In this document: positions 20,792-29,353 of the stretch, one piece after another | How the letters are laid out: each line of letters opens with the position of its first letter | How positions within the stretch are numbered: the first letter of the stretch is position 1 | Origin: a virus | Direction: 5' to 3' (one strand) | IMG/VR virus record: IMGVR_UViG_3300032288_002407 | Coordinates: 1-61,587 of that record | Length of the DNA stretch: 61,587 nt | Made by a program: the position numbers and the translations under genes | The notes under the pieces: model-generated | The model's database searches: none | The model's input: only the letters and a program-made list of their open reading frames with translations | What the model was told of the DNA's origin: nothing

Positions 20792-22759
20792 TCAGACGAA
20801 AATGGGGAACGTGACCGTTCTTCCATATCGTTTGTCAAAGATGAAGCCAGTCTGTGAAGGTGGCTCGTAGGGTGCTTTGATTGCTACGGAGTAAGCATTG
20901 TATCCAATCAAACTGCCGTTGCACACCCACTTGGGGTTTTGCTGCGACTGATGCCAATGCCCGAAGATGTCAAGATCTGCCGGAACGCCTTTGTTCCACG
21001 CAGCAATAGCCTTTTCGACTGGAATGGTCAGACCACCAACGCCACCTTGGTATTGCAACCCGTCTCCGTGGTGGATGCGAAGTGTTTTGCCGTAAAGGTC
21101 GAGAAGCAGATGGTAGCCGTCAGACACATGCCAAGAGGCTTTGTCCTTCAGATGCTTCGCCATCGTCTTGTAGAGCATCCACTCGTAGCTGTTTGCCGCA
21201 CCTGTGGCATGGCGAGGTTTTTTGGTGCTATTACCACTAACAAGTGGTATTCCATTTCTGCGCGTAATAAGTGTTCCATTCGGAACGGTTCCGCACCAAA
21301 TGGTTCCTTCATAATCAACCTCAAAAACTTGATTTTTAAAATCGTTAATATGACCCCTTTTACTTTTGGGAAGCGAAAGAATTGAATCGCCACGATTGTC
21401 TTTTCTTACTCTAGCGGCAATGCCATGTATTACAGCCAAAGATTGAAGTTGACTCAAAAAATGCTCTCTTCCATAAATTACGCACTCTTCGCCTCTGGTG
21501 TGCCCATCTCCATCTATTACAGATGAAAGAAAAATACCAAACTGCCTTGTGGACAAGTCCATAAACCACTCTGGAAATACATACTTATCTGGAAGTAGAT
21601 CAGTTATCCATTTGGATGACTCAGAAGAAAGAGTAAAGGATCGCTCAGTTAATTTACTTAAAAGTGGCCTCCCGCAAACATGTGCCGTATCTCGATCTCT
21701 TGCAAAATCGCCATAGCACAATCCTAGCCGGTTAAGAATGTCCTGAATTTTATCAATACCCTCTTGTTTGCTCTGGTGTATTCTTACAGAGATGCGTCCT
21801 CGTTGATGGCCATACGATCCATCCGTCATAATCCATCCTAAAAGTCGTAATACATCATCGCATATAACCACAGGCTCTTCATCTTGGCCTAATGCACACT
21901 TGGGCCAAGTAAGTGATCCAAACGATCCTTTATCAACAATGGTCTGAATATCCTCAAATTTATCATTTCCCGTGTGTGTTTTTACGACCATTCGATGATT
22001 TGGTGTCACCTTATAATCGGCGGTTGCCGTTTTAACATGAATCATCTTACCTGTATAAGCAGAAATGAAAATATCTGTTAGTTCTTGCCATTGGTTTTTA
22101 CCTGTTTCCATGTTGTAGGTAGCAACGACATCGCCAATTTTAATCTCGTTGTATTTCCTCCATCCATGGCGCGTAAGCAATTCTGTTTCGTCATCATGGC
22201 ATCTGCCATGATTTCCATACACACAGGGTATTGAAATTTCCCCAAAGTGCTTGGATAGCAGCTCGACTCCGCTGGCAATTTGGTCCTGAAGCCATAGAAC
22301 CGTTTGTGTTGGCGATAGAGCGTTGTTCTCCATCAGTTCCTCATGGATGTAGCCCGTCATCAAATCACCCCCTAAAACAAGCACTAAACGCTCAATTTTG
22401 GCCCCATGCCGCTGAATCTCAGCCATGCGGACGATAGACTGCCAAAAACGGTTAATGCGCTGCTCGGCAATGTCGAGGTTGAACTCGTTGAGGCCATTGA
22501 TTGTCTTGCCTTCCACCGTTTCCTCCACATGCCAGTCAGAAGCTACGGCAACAAATGTGGCCTCGGCATCGGTTTCCTTGGCAACTTTGATCTTAGAAGC
22601 CACTGGTTTTTCACCGGAAATACCAAGGGCAACATTGAGTTGCTGGTCTTTTTCGGCAATGACGGCTAGGAGCTTCTTGCGCTCTACTTCATGGTCCGCC
22701 ACCGTTTTCTTGTGACGAATCTCTTGTGTTTCGTGGACAGCGGCAGACCAGTTTTTCAT
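20792..22759 (-). CDS. calcineurin-like metallophosphoesterase containing an intein
   Basis: A 655-residue precursor. The host protein shows the metallophosphoesterase motifs in order: SDWH (74-77), GGDLM (130-134), GNHGR (182-186), HHGDG (563-567) and GHWH (600-603). An intein of 324 residues begins at Cys187 right after GNHGR and ends at Asn510, with Ser511 as the first downstream residue. After splicing the mature enzyme would be about 331 residues, beginning with a coiled-coil-like N terminus. Its substrate is unknown; phage relatives act on nucleic acids or nucleotides. Confidence 0.88.
   Translation of the reverse strand: MKNWSAAVHETQEIRHKKTVADHEVERKKLLAVIAEKDQQLNVALGISGEKPVASKIKVAKETDAEATFVAVASDWHVEETVEGKTINGLNEFNLDIAEQRINRFWQSIVRMAEIQRHGAKIERLVLVLGGDLMTGYIHEELMENNALSPTQTVLWLQDQIASGVELLSKHFGEISIPCVYGNHGRCHDDETELLTRHGWRKYNEIKIGDVVATYNMETGKNQWQELTDIFISAYTGKMIHVKTATADYKVTPNHRMVVKTHTGNDKFEDIQTIVDKGSFGSLTWPKCALGQDEEPVVICDDVLRLLGWIMTDGSYGHQRGRISVRIHQSKQEGIDKIQDILNRLGLCYGDFARDRDTAHVCGRPLLSKLTERSFTLSSESSKWITDLLPDKYVFPEWFMDLSTRQFGIFLSSVIDGDGHTRGEECVIYGREHFLSQLQSLAVIHGIAARVRKDNRGDSILSLPKSKRGHINDFKNQVFEVDYEGTIWCGTVPNGTLITRRNGIPLVSGNSTKKPRHATGAANSYEWMLYKTMAKHLKDKASWHVSDGYHLLLDLYGKTLRIHHGDGLQYQGGVGGLTIPVEKAIAAWNKGVPADLDIFGHWHQSQQNPKWVCNGSLIGYNAYSVAIKAPYEPPSQTGFIFDKRYGRTVTFPIFV
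21230..22201 (-). other. intein with LAGLIDADG homing endonuclease
   Basis: In-frame insertion within the metallophosphoesterase. Block A is CHDDETELLTRHGW with Cys1; block B is VTPNHRMVV (Thr and His at residues 252 and 255 of the precursor). Two LAGLIDADG-like helices are LLGWIMTDG and FLSSVIDGDG. The end is TVPNGTLITRRNG followed by LVSGN and then Ser. The penultimate residue is Gly instead of the usual His, a variant I have seen in phage inteins. It sits directly behind the metal-binding GNHGR motif, a typical conserved insertion point. Confidence 0.88.
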
Positions 22760-22763
22760 TTGA

Positions 22764-22988
22764 TTAAGGGTTTAGAGCTTCTTGAACACGTTTCATATAA
22801 AGGTCTGCTGAATACCAGCGTTCGTCAACTTGCGCCCTATAAATGCCCATCTTTGTCTGGATCACTGTCCCTGACTGGATTTCGAGCGTATCCGGCGAGT
22901 AAAGCTGCATGGAGCTTTCGACGGTAGGTGAGCGCTGAGCGCAGACGGTCAGCAGCGGAACGGTCAGCAGGATTACCAGCTTTTTCAT
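22764..22988 (-). CDS. small secreted or lipoprotein-like protein, possible outer spanin
   Basis: A 74-residue protein starting MKKLVILLTVPLLTVCAQ: a short basic N terminus, a hydrophobic core and a Cys at residue 16, like a lipoprotein signal, although the residue before Cys is Val rather than the usual Gly/Ala/Ser. Most of it overlaps the upstream 92-codon gene in another frame, as in Rz/Rz1 spanin pairs. An outer-spanin role is a hypothesis. Confidence 0.5.
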   Translation of the reverse strand: MKKLVILLTVPLLTVCAQRSPTVESSMQLYSPDTLEIQSGTVIQTKMGIYRAQVDERWYSADLYMKRVQEALNP

Positions 22989-23115
22989 ATTGGATAATCC
23001 TTTCTGTAAGTTGTTCACAGTCTTTTGTCAACTTCCATGCCAACCATAACGGGAATGCCTTGGCAGTAGCGGAAAAGCCCTCCAAAGCAGCCGTTATAGC
23101 GGCAAGTAGTGTCAT
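22837..23115 (-). CDS. membrane-associated helical protein, possible inner spanin
   Basis: A 92-residue protein with a moderately hydrophobic N terminus (AFPLWLAWKL) followed by charged helices (CEQLTERIIQYEKAG). It starts by ATGA overlap with the 58-codon membrane gene upstream, and the lipoprotein-like gene is nested in its last 150 bases. Size, order and nesting resemble an Rz-type inner spanin, but the N-terminal anchor is weak. Confidence 0.5.
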   Translation of the reverse strand: MTLLAAITAALEGFSATAKAFPLWLAWKLTKDCEQLTERIIQYEKAGNPADRSAADRLRSALTYRRKLHAALLAGYARNPVRDSDPDKDGHL

Positions 23116-23288
23116 TTTTCAGTGACATTGAGGCCAACATGCTTGAGGAAAGCAATGATCTTCTCAAGGATTGAGTCGTCTTTAGGAGTGGGGGTTAGCT
23201 TCACGATGATGCGAGCGGCACCCATAATGAGGCCAATAGCAGCACCGATTTCGACCCAATGATTCACAACGTAGTTCACAATGTTCAT
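23112..23288 (-). CDS. small membrane protein, holin-like
   Basis: A 58-residue reading frame with one hydrophobic stretch (VEIGAAIGLIMGAARIIVKL) followed by TPTPKDDSILEKI and an amphipathic helix. This layout is common among small phage membrane proteins encoded near lysins. It ends by ATGA overlap with the next gene. A holin role is possible, not shown. Confidence 0.6.
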   Translation of the reverse strand: MNIVNYVVNHWVEIGAAIGLIMGAARIIVKLTPTPKDDSILEKIIAFLKHVGLNVTEK

Positions 23289-23320
23289 AGTTTTAGTTGG
23301 TTAGGTGGCTCAATCTGGCA

Positions 23321-23557
23321 TCATTTCTTAATTGTGCTAGTGGCAACTCGGCTGAGAGTTCCTTTGATTTCGGAAATATCCTTGGTGTGCTCATCAATCT
23401 TGCCCTCATGGGCATCAAGACGCTGCTGATGAACATTGATAATGGCTTCTGTTCTGCCCTTGATTTCACCAACGCTCATCACCTGAATGCCAATCGTTGT
23501 TAAAGCGGTAACAACGCCAAGGGTTATGAGAAGTTTATTCTGTGCTTTTTCGCTCAT
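23321..23557 (-). CDS. single-span membrane protein with coiled coil
   Basis: A 78-residue protein: hydrophobic helix at about residues 8-26 (LLITLGVVTALTTIGIQVM), then a charged heptad-rich helix (HQQRLDAHEGKIDEHTKDI). Similar membrane plus coiled-coil proteins accompany lysis genes (XhlA-like or spanin-like). The family is not certain. Confidence 0.6.
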   Translation of the reverse strand: MSEKAQNKLLITLGVVTALTTIGIQVMSVGEIKGRTEAIINVHQQRLDAHEGKIDEHTKDISEIKGTLSRVATSTIKK

Positions 23558-23578
23558 GGTTAGTTTGAAATGAAAAGA

Positions 23579-23650
23579 TTAACCATTTTGGAGGGTGGAT
23601 TGTTTTTGGATGAGTTGGTCAATAAAGGAAAAGGCTTCTAGCAGTTTCAT
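23579..23650 (-). CDS. possible 23-residue peptide
   Basis: A short frame (MKLLEAFSFIDQLIQKQSTL and three more residues) fills the gap between the fibre gene at 23656 and the membrane gene at 23557. It is amphipathic. Only its position in a tightly packed operon supports it. Confidence 0.25.
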   Translation of the reverse strand: MKLLEAFSFIDQLIQKQSTLQNG

Positions 23651-23655
23651 AGTGG

Positions 23656-24951
23656 TTATGCGTTTGCTATGGTGGTTACAGTGCCAGAACTGCCTCGATA
23701 CTTGAGTGCTCCGGCCTCAACATAAAGAATGCCGCCTCCAGTAGGATTGGTGCTAGGAACAGGAGAGGCATTGCTAATAGCAAGCGCACCACTGCCATCG
23801 CCAAGTTTGGATGAACTAATACTGCCAGCAAGCATAGTATTAGTAATGCCGTTGGATGGCACTGTAAGTGATCCTGAACTAAGGTTCAAACCAGAACCTA
23901 CAGTGATTTCTTGTCCCAAAGCAAAAGTGCCTCCAGTGCCAAAAAGACGATTGGTATTTGAACCTGTAATTTGGTTAGCTGCGACAGTATTTTGAATTGC
24001 TAGAAAACCAAGTCCAAGAGTAAATCGAGCAGTAGTAGCATCCGCATCGTCAATCAGAGTGCGACCAAAGCTCGACAAATCCGTAACTGCTGCTGTTCCT
24101 GCTCCTGTAAAATAAGGAAGTTTATTTGAAGCACTGGTAAGTCCAGCCAAAGCGTTCAAATTTGCATTGGCAGTTTGATATACCCAATTTACACGAATGA
24201 ATAAAGTGCCGTTGCTAGGATGAGCATGAACCACTGCTGCCACTTGCACGATGCCGCCTGTGGTTGGCGCTACATTGGTTAAACTACCATTAGTGCTGCC
24301 TGCGTAAAGAATACTACCATTAACCCAAGTCTGTGAGTAGTTGCCGCCATTAGTCTGAATCCCGCGCAATTTGCCAAACGCAATGACAAAACCTTCAGTT
24401 CCATTTGCTAAAGATTCTGCCGTCAACCCCATGAAGTAAGTAGATGGTCCAACTCCATCCCAAGGTTTCACAAGCAACTTGCCACTGTTGCCAGTCGTTC
24501 CAGCGAACATTACTGGCACACCTTTGGCAATCGGACTTCCAGTTGAGTTCTTGACATGGAAAACAACATGCTCGCCCACATGAAGGGCAAAGCCATTAAG
24601 CTGAATATCAACGGTTTCCTCGTCCACATTCCACATGGCTTGACCCTGTGTAGTCAAACTGCCAGTTGGGGTGGTATCAAAAGCAATACTGTTGACGTTG
24701 GCTAGATCACCAAAATCCGACTCGGTAATTTGACTATTTTGAATGATCTTCCCACTCGTCCCATCAAAACGAACTAACTGATTATCAAGCGATGTGCTAG
24801 AACTGGTTACATCACCCACTCCGCTAGATGGCGGCGCAACATTGACCAAAACTTCACCAGCAATCGTGGTATTAACTACAATCGCTCCATCCACCGTTAC
24901 TTCAACCGTAGGCGCTGAATCTCCAGTAACAATGATGGTTGGCTCAATCAT
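23656..24951 (-). CDS. tail fibre protein
   Basis: A 431-residue, Gly/Thr/Ser/Asn-rich protein. The N-terminal part (about 1-50) has repeating V-T-V strands. The middle and C-terminal parts contain phrases common in phage fibres: LVRFDGTSGKIIQNSQI, NALAGLTSASNKLPYFTG and DADATTARFTLGLG. These are typical of trimeric beta-structured fibres that contact the host surface. Coupled by ATGA to the 122-codon gene upstream. Confidence 0.8.
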   Translation of the reverse strand: MIEPTIIVTGDSAPTVEVTVDGAIVVNTTIAGEVLVNVAPPSSGVGDVTSSSTSLDNQLVRFDGTSGKIIQNSQITESDFGDLANVNSIAFDTTPTGSLTTQGQAMWNVDEETVDIQLNGFALHVGEHVVFHVKNSTGSPIAKGVPVMFAGTTGNSGKLLVKPWDGVGPSTYFMGLTAESLANGTEGFVIAFGKLRGIQTNGGNYSQTWVNGSILYAGSTNGSLTNVAPTTGGIVQVAAVVHAHPSNGTLFIRVNWVYQTANANLNALAGLTSASNKLPYFTGAGTAAVTDLSSFGRTLIDDADATTARFTLGLGFLAIQNTVAANQITGSNTNRLFGTGGTFALGQEITVGSGLNLSSGSLTVPSNGITNTMLAGSISSSKLGDGSGALAISNASPVPSTNPTGGGILYVEAGALKYRGSSGTVTTIANA

Positions 24952-25316
24952 GTAATTGAAGTGTAATTAGGCAGAACTTCTGCGGTTCCCTCAAGCGGTG
25001 TGAAAACATAAGCAGGCAATGAATCATCCGATGTCTCAATCTGCCAAATATATTTCCCAACTGGAAGGGTGTATTTACCGGGATTAACCGTGAACGTCCA
25101 GTTTGCAGCACTTGTAATCGTGATGTCGCCGTTTGCGCTAGTAAGCTCCAAAGCAGGAACAGTGTTCTGAGCAGTCACTTTAAATCCCATCTTTACCGAA
25201 TCCAGATCGCCGGGAGCCAATGGATTTTGAATGGTGATGGACGAAAGACCATTCCAAGTGTCACCAGACACCCAGACGACCATTGCGTTGACTTCTGGTG
25301 AGGTTGCGGGGCGCAT
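24948..25316 (-). CDS. small fibre or baseplate-like beta protein
   Basis: A 122-residue beta-rich protein (GDITITSAANWTFTVNPGKY, VGKYIWQIETSDD) resembling the N-terminal Ig-like module of phage upper-baseplate proteins. It lies between two fibre genes, overlapping the downstream one as ATGA. Assignment is by composition and position. Confidence 0.6.
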   Translation of the reverse strand: MRPATSPEVNAMVVWVSGDTWNGLSSITIQNPLAPGDLDSVKMGFKVTAQNTVPALELTSANGDITITSAANWTFTVNPGKYTLPVGKYIWQIETSDDSLPAYVFTPLEGTAEVLPNYTSIT

Positions 25317-25322
25317 AATAAT

Positions 25323-27071
25323 TTACCAAACTGTTATTGCACCTCCAGATGGGAGAGTGACGTTTGCTCCAGCGGTGATTGTTGAGAGATTGAAAACTGA
25401 TACAGCACTAATTGAACCTGTGCCGCCACCAATGTTTCCTACAAGACCAACTGATCCATTGTTTGTGGTTACAGTTCCGTAATTAGTGGTAACAGTGCCA
25501 CCAACTGCATTGGTGGTTACAGTTCCGTCATTTGTAGTGACAGTTGAATTATTTGTAACAACAGTTCCAGAACTTGAATTGGTAGGCACAGTTCCATTGT
25601 TAGTGCTAATTGTGTCATTATTTGTGGCAACCGTTCCATCATTAGTGGTGACCGTTCCATCATTAATGGTAACAGTGTCAGAATTGGTTGTAACAACGCC
25701 AGTGCTTTCGTTGCTAGTTACTGTTCCATTATTAGTAATGACTGTTCCAGCATTGGAATCAACACTTCCAGTATTTGAATTTGTATCAACACTTCCAGTT
25801 GAAGCATTGGTTGTTACAGTTCCATCATTTGTAGTGACAGTTCCATTGTTGGTGGTAACAGTATTGCTATTAGTCGCAACCGTTCCTGCGCTACTATTAG
25901 TGGTTACAAAACCATTGTTGGTGGTTACCGTTCCAGCATTTGTATTAATCAATGATCCATTAATAGTAACTGTCCCATCATTAGTAGTAATGGTAGCACT
26001 ATTTGTAGTTACAATTCCGCTGCTTCCATTTGTAGAAATAAGTCCACTATTAGTATCAACAGTTCCATTATTGGTAGTAACAGTTCCAATGTTAGAATTG
26101 GTGGTAATTATTCCATCGTTGGTAGTAACAGTTAAATTATTGGTAGTAACTGTTCCTGTATTACTATTTGTAGTTACAGTTCCGTTATTTGTATCAACAG
26201 TTCCGTTGTTGGTGCTAACAGTTGTGCTGTTAATACTTACGGTAGCATTATTACTAGTTACAGTTCCATTGTTATTAGTTACAGTGCCATAGTTTGTTGT
26301 TACATTTCCAGAATTGTAATCAATGGTTCCATTGTTGTTAGTAACAGTTCCAGTTCCACTATTTGAAATAATAGTTCCGTTGTTATCAGTTACAGTTCCA
26401 TTGTTTGTAACGGTATTATATCCACTTGAGGGAACTTCATCAACCGTGTTACTTGCTACAATAGTGCAATCATTAGATGAAGTTGGAACAGCACCATTGG
26501 CAATCGTTCCGATAGAATTTTGAAACCAGTTTGCTGAATCGGCCCACAATCCAGAACTTTGATCTACATAATAGATATTAACAACGACTCCATTGTTAGT
26601 GGTGATCGTCCCATTGTTGTTAGTAACAGTTGCGTTATTGGTGGTGATCGTCCCGTTATTCGTGGTAACAAGATAGCCATTGGTAACAATTAAACCGTCA
26701 TTTGTTACCACAGTTCCACTAGTGCCAGAACTGCTATTTGTGTTAATAGTTCCGTTGTTTGTAGTAACGACTCCATTGTTAGTGGCGATTGTCCCATTGT
26801 TGTTAGTAACAGTTCCATTATTGGTGGTTATTGTTCCGCCAGCATCATTAGTAACATTAGAAGTTCCATTATTTGTAGTTACAGTCCCGTAATTTATTAC
26901 AGTGTTGTATCCACTTGAAGGAATCTCATCAACCGTATTGCCAGCATTGATTTCACAATCATCGCTTGATGTTGGAATAGCACCATAGGGAATAGTTCCA
27001 GCTTGGTCTTGAAACCAGTTGGCAGAATCATTCCAAAGCCCAGAACCTTGATCTATGTAGTAAAGAGTCAT
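25323..27071 (-). CDS. Asn-Gly-Thr repeat fibre protein
   Basis: A 582-residue protein built mainly of 7-8-residue repeats of the type TTNNGTVT. Two copies of a non-repeat module occur: residues 1-58 (YYIDQGSGLWNDSANWFQ) and about 168-225 (YYVDQSSGLWADSANWFQ), each followed by a repeat tract. The regular pattern predicts a beta-solenoid rod. It is likely a fibre or spike shaft. The duplicated module suggests growth by internal duplication. Confidence 0.75.
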   Translation of the reverse strand: MTLYYIDQGSGLWNDSANWFQDQAGTIPYGAIPTSSDDCEINAGNTVDEIPSSGYNTVINYGTVTTNNGTSNVTNDAGGTITTNNGTVTNNNGTIATNNGVVTTNNGTINTNSSSGTSGTVVTNDGLIVTNGYLVTTNNGTITTNNATVTNNNGTITTNNGVVVNIYYVDQSSGLWADSANWFQNSIGTIANGAVPTSSNDCTIVASNTVDEVPSSGYNTVTNNGTVTDNNGTIISNSGTGTVTNNNGTIDYNSGNVTTNYGTVTNNNGTVTSNNATVSINSTTVSTNNGTVDTNNGTVTTNSNTGTVTTNNLTVTTNDGIITTNSNIGTVTTNNGTVDTNSGLISTNGSSGIVTTNSATITTNDGTVTINGSLINTNAGTVTTNNGFVTTNSSAGTVATNSNTVTTNNGTVTTNDGTVTTNASTGSVDTNSNTGSVDSNAGTVITNNGTVTSNESTGVVTTNSDTVTINDGTVTTNDGTVATNNDTISTNNGTVPTNSSSGTVVTNNSTVTTNDGTVTTNAVGGTVTTNYGTVTTNNGSVGLVGNIGGGTGSISAVSVFNLSTITAGANVTLPSGGAITVW

Positions 27072-27532
27072 GCTGTAAATTCTTGGTTACGAACTACCCA
27101 CCATTTTGAACCATTGTAAATCATCTGAAGAAGTCGAGTGCTGCCAGATGCAACCGCGCCACTAAACGTAGTGCCAGTCGGTGTAACAATATCTGTTCCT
27201 AGTGTGATGGTTCTGATAGCTCCAGAAGCAATCAAACGAATTTGCCAAGTGCTGCCATTTGAACCGCCAGTAGGACCATTAAGCGTCAAATCGCCAGTCA
27301 TGGTAACTTGGCGATTGGGGCCATCAGCAAAATTAGGGGTTATTGTAGCAGCATAAGCAAGGTTGGTGGGTGCAGAATCGCCACCACCACCTCCGCCAGT
27401 TACATTCCCCAAAGCAATAACAAGCTGTTGAAGAAGAGGAACAGTATCGTATGCGATAAATCCATTCGGAATACCAAGATTGGTTAAAGCCGTTTGAATT
27501 TTGGCCGAAGAAGCAACTGGAGAAGCAGTCAT
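27068..27532 (-). CDS. fibre-associated protein with beta C-terminal domain
   Basis: A 154-residue protein: helical N terminus (IQTALTNLGIPNGFIAYDTV), a Gly-rich hinge (GGGGGGD), and a beta-rich C terminus (RQVTMTGDLTLNGPTGGSNG) as found in phage tail-associated domains. It overlaps the repeat-fibre gene as ATGA. Its N terminus is paralogous to the 47-codon gene at 27536-27679. Confidence 0.65.
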   Translation of the reverse strand: MTASPVASSAKIQTALTNLGIPNGFIAYDTVPLLQQLVIALGNVTGGGGGGDSAPTNLAYAATITPNFADGPNRQVTMTGDLTLNGPTGGSNGSTWQIRLIASGAIRTITLGTDIVTPTGTTFSGAVASGSTRLLQMIYNGSKWWVVRNQEFTA

Positions 27533-27535
27533 TGG

Positions 27536-27679
27536 TTAGATTAGGTTAGCTGCAAGAACCACAGCCTGTTGAAGAAGGGGAATGACATCATAAGCAATGA
27601 AGCCATTCGGAGTTCCCAGAGCGGCAAGAGCGTTCTGGATTTGTGTGTCAGAACCGGGAGGTGAAATAACAGGTGTCAT
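27536..27679 (-). CDS. 47-residue truncated paralogue of the neighbouring gene
   Basis: Encodes 47 residues including LAALGTPNGFIAYDVIPLLQ, closely matching LTNLGIPNGFIAYDTVPLLQ in the neighbour at 27068-27532, then stops. It starts by ATGA overlap with the acidic protein gene. The shared segment suggests a tandem duplication of an N-terminal module (perhaps a virion-attachment helix) without the beta domain. Confidence 0.6.
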   Translation of the reverse strand: MTPVISPPGSDTQIQNALAALGTPNGFIAYDVIPLLQQAVVLAANLI

Positions 27680-28080
27680 TTGGTCATCCTCATTTTGCCT
27701 TCACGAAACTTACGAATCGAGGCCATCAAGCCTTCGCCTTCGTCTTCTTCTTCACCGCCAGTTTCGCGGAAGGTTTCTTCGGCGGCTTCATCAGATGCCT
27801 CGTCAGCACCCTCAGTTTCTTCTTCTCCACTTTCTTCCTCAACGGTTTCCTCGGCCTGTTCAGGCTCTTCGGTTTCCATTTCGGGTTCGGGTTCGGAAGC
27901 AAATTCAAAGCCATCAGCAGACTTGAGCTGAAGCTGGTCACCCACCTTGTGAGCCTTGACCAAAATTTCAAATTCTTCTCCATCTTTTTTGTTTTCAGGG
28001 ACTTTGAAGCCAGCGGGAATTGGGATGAGAACTCCCTTTTCGGAAGGTTCTTCAGCGATGATGAGGGAAGGGAGTTTCAT
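27676..28080 (-). CDS. acidic small head protein
   Basis: A 134-residue protein: a beta-like N-terminal 55 residues (LIPIPAGFKVPENKKDGEEF), then a long Glu-rich disordered tract and a basic C terminus. It follows the major capsid gene and its terminator. Such proteins are often capsid-associated; function is inferred from position. Confidence 0.6.
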   Translation of the reverse strand: MKLPSLIIAEEPSEKGVLIPIPAGFKVPENKKDGEEFEILVKAHKVGDQLQLKSADGFEFASEPEPEMETEEPEQAEETVEEESGEEETEGADEASDEAAEETFRETGGEEEDEGEGLMASIRKFREGKMRMTK

Positions 28081-28102
28081 AGGGGAAAATGTATTAATGT
28101 GG

Positions 28103-28137
28103 AAAACCAGCCTCCGCCCGACTTGAGCGGAGGCTGG
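28103..28137 (-). terminator. terminator after the major capsid gene
   Basis: Read leftward, a perfect 11-bp stem CCAGCCTCCGC/GCGGAGGCTGG (28107-28117 with 28127-28137) with a 9-nt loop is followed by TTTT. It lies directly behind the major capsid stop codon and would set capsid mRNA apart from the genes downstream. Confidence 0.8.
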
Positions 28138-28149
28138 GTTGAGGGTTTA

Positions 28150-29325
28150 TTAGTATGCAGGGCAGACCGTGCCGGTCACAGCGGTGCAACGCTTCACCAT
28201 GAGGGCGTAAGCATAGCGGCGCTTGACGGTGGGTTTCCAGCCAGCAACCATCCAAGCCCACCAGCGACCATTGTTCTCAAGCGGGTTGAGAGTTTCGTTG
28301 GCGATGTTGCGCCAGACGATCTCACCGTTGTAGTTCGGAGCAAGGAACTTGGTGTCCTCACCGACCGTAGAACGGGAAGGCGGAGTCTGACGGATGACGG
28401 CTTCTGGATGCCACAAGTAGATCACTTCGTAGCCAGCGGTCAGGTAAGCCGGATTCACGATGCTTTGCGTGCCGATAGTGGCAGCAGCAGTCGTGTAGTA
28501 AGGAACCTGAACGTAAGCACCGTTCACGAAGTTGTAGCGAGGCATACGATAGTCAATGCAGTGCATGAAACCGCCATAAGGACGGTCAACACCCCAAGAC
28601 TGAAGGAGCTGAGCGCCTTCGTAGCCTTTGCCCATCTGAGCGAAGCGGAAGTCCTCACGGACGGAAGCCGAACCCTTGATGATCTGGCGGTGAGCTTCAG
28701 GCGACATGATCGCGGTGATAAGCGCAGCGCCATTGGACATAGCGTAAGGCTCTTCGCCGCCACCGTCCTGCATGATACGGTCCCAAAGAGGATCAAGCTG
28801 ATCCTGAGAGGCCATATATTCAGCGGGGGTGTTCGGGAACGTGCTGCCGCTACCTTCCGTTTGGGAGGTGTTGTTGATGATCTTGGTGCCAGCGTAATAC
28901 TGGAACCAGTATTTAGAACGATCTTCCCAAGTATCAACGATGGTGTCGCTGAAGTTGGCGCGGATGTTCTTGACCTGCTCTTCAAACAGATAACCAAATT
29001 GGGCATCCGTAAGACAGATGGTGGCCGAGTTGGTCATGTTCTGCTCGATCTGGTAAGCCTCCGTGCTGAGAGCAGGAGACACACTCGATGGGTCAGGTGT
29101 GCAGTTGTTGTTGCTTCCATCAGGCTGAGTAACCTGAACCCATCCAGCACCACCAGTAGGGTTGGAGCGAAGGGTGTTGACGGTTACGGGGTTAAAGCCG
29201 ATTCCAAGAGGAAAGGTTTCCTTTTGGATAAGGGCTGCGACACGGCCTTTGGCACGCATCAGGCGACGAACACGTCCTTCAAGACGTGAGGCATCATAAG
29301 CGAACTCTTGATTGAGGTTAGGCAT
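28150..29325 (-). CDS. major capsid protein
   Basis: A 391-residue protein downstream of portal and scaffold genes, with its own long leader and a strong terminator, as expected for the most abundant virion protein. The sequence has a helical N terminus (LEGRVRRLMRAKGRVAALIQ) and mixed alpha/beta content. Identification rests on order (portal, small gene, scaffold, this gene), size and isolated transcription features rather than a motif. Confidence 0.8.
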   Translation of the reverse strand: MPNLNQEFAYDASRLEGRVRRLMRAKGRVAALIQKETFPLGIGFNPVTVNTLRSNPTGGAGWVQVTQPDGSNNNCTPDPSSVSPALSTEAYQIEQNMTNSATICLTDAQFGYLFEEQVKNIRANFSDTIVDTWEDRSKYWFQYYAGTKIINNTSQTEGSGSTFPNTPAEYMASQDQLDPLWDRIMQDGGGEEPYAMSNGAALITAIMSPEAHRQIIKGSASVREDFRFAQMGKGYEGAQLLQSWGVDRPYGGFMHCIDYRMPRYNFVNGAYVQVPYYTTAAATIGTQSIVNPAYLTAGYEVIYLWHPEAVIRQTPPSRSTVGEDTKFLAPNYNGEIVWRNIANETLNPLENNGRWWAWMVAGWKPTVKRRYAYALMVKRCTAVTGTVCPAY

Positions 29326-29353
29326 AATATTTAGTGTGGTTTAGGTGTTTTTT

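Noticed and set aside
25486-26292. 268-codon plus-strand frame (Val/Pro/Leu-rich)
   Set aside because: It is the antisense shadow of the Asn-Gly-Thr repeat gene.
27673-29289. 538-codon plus-strand frame opposite the major capsid gene
   Set aside because: Antisense shadow. It crosses the capsid terminator and two other genes, and the minus-strand genes explain the region.
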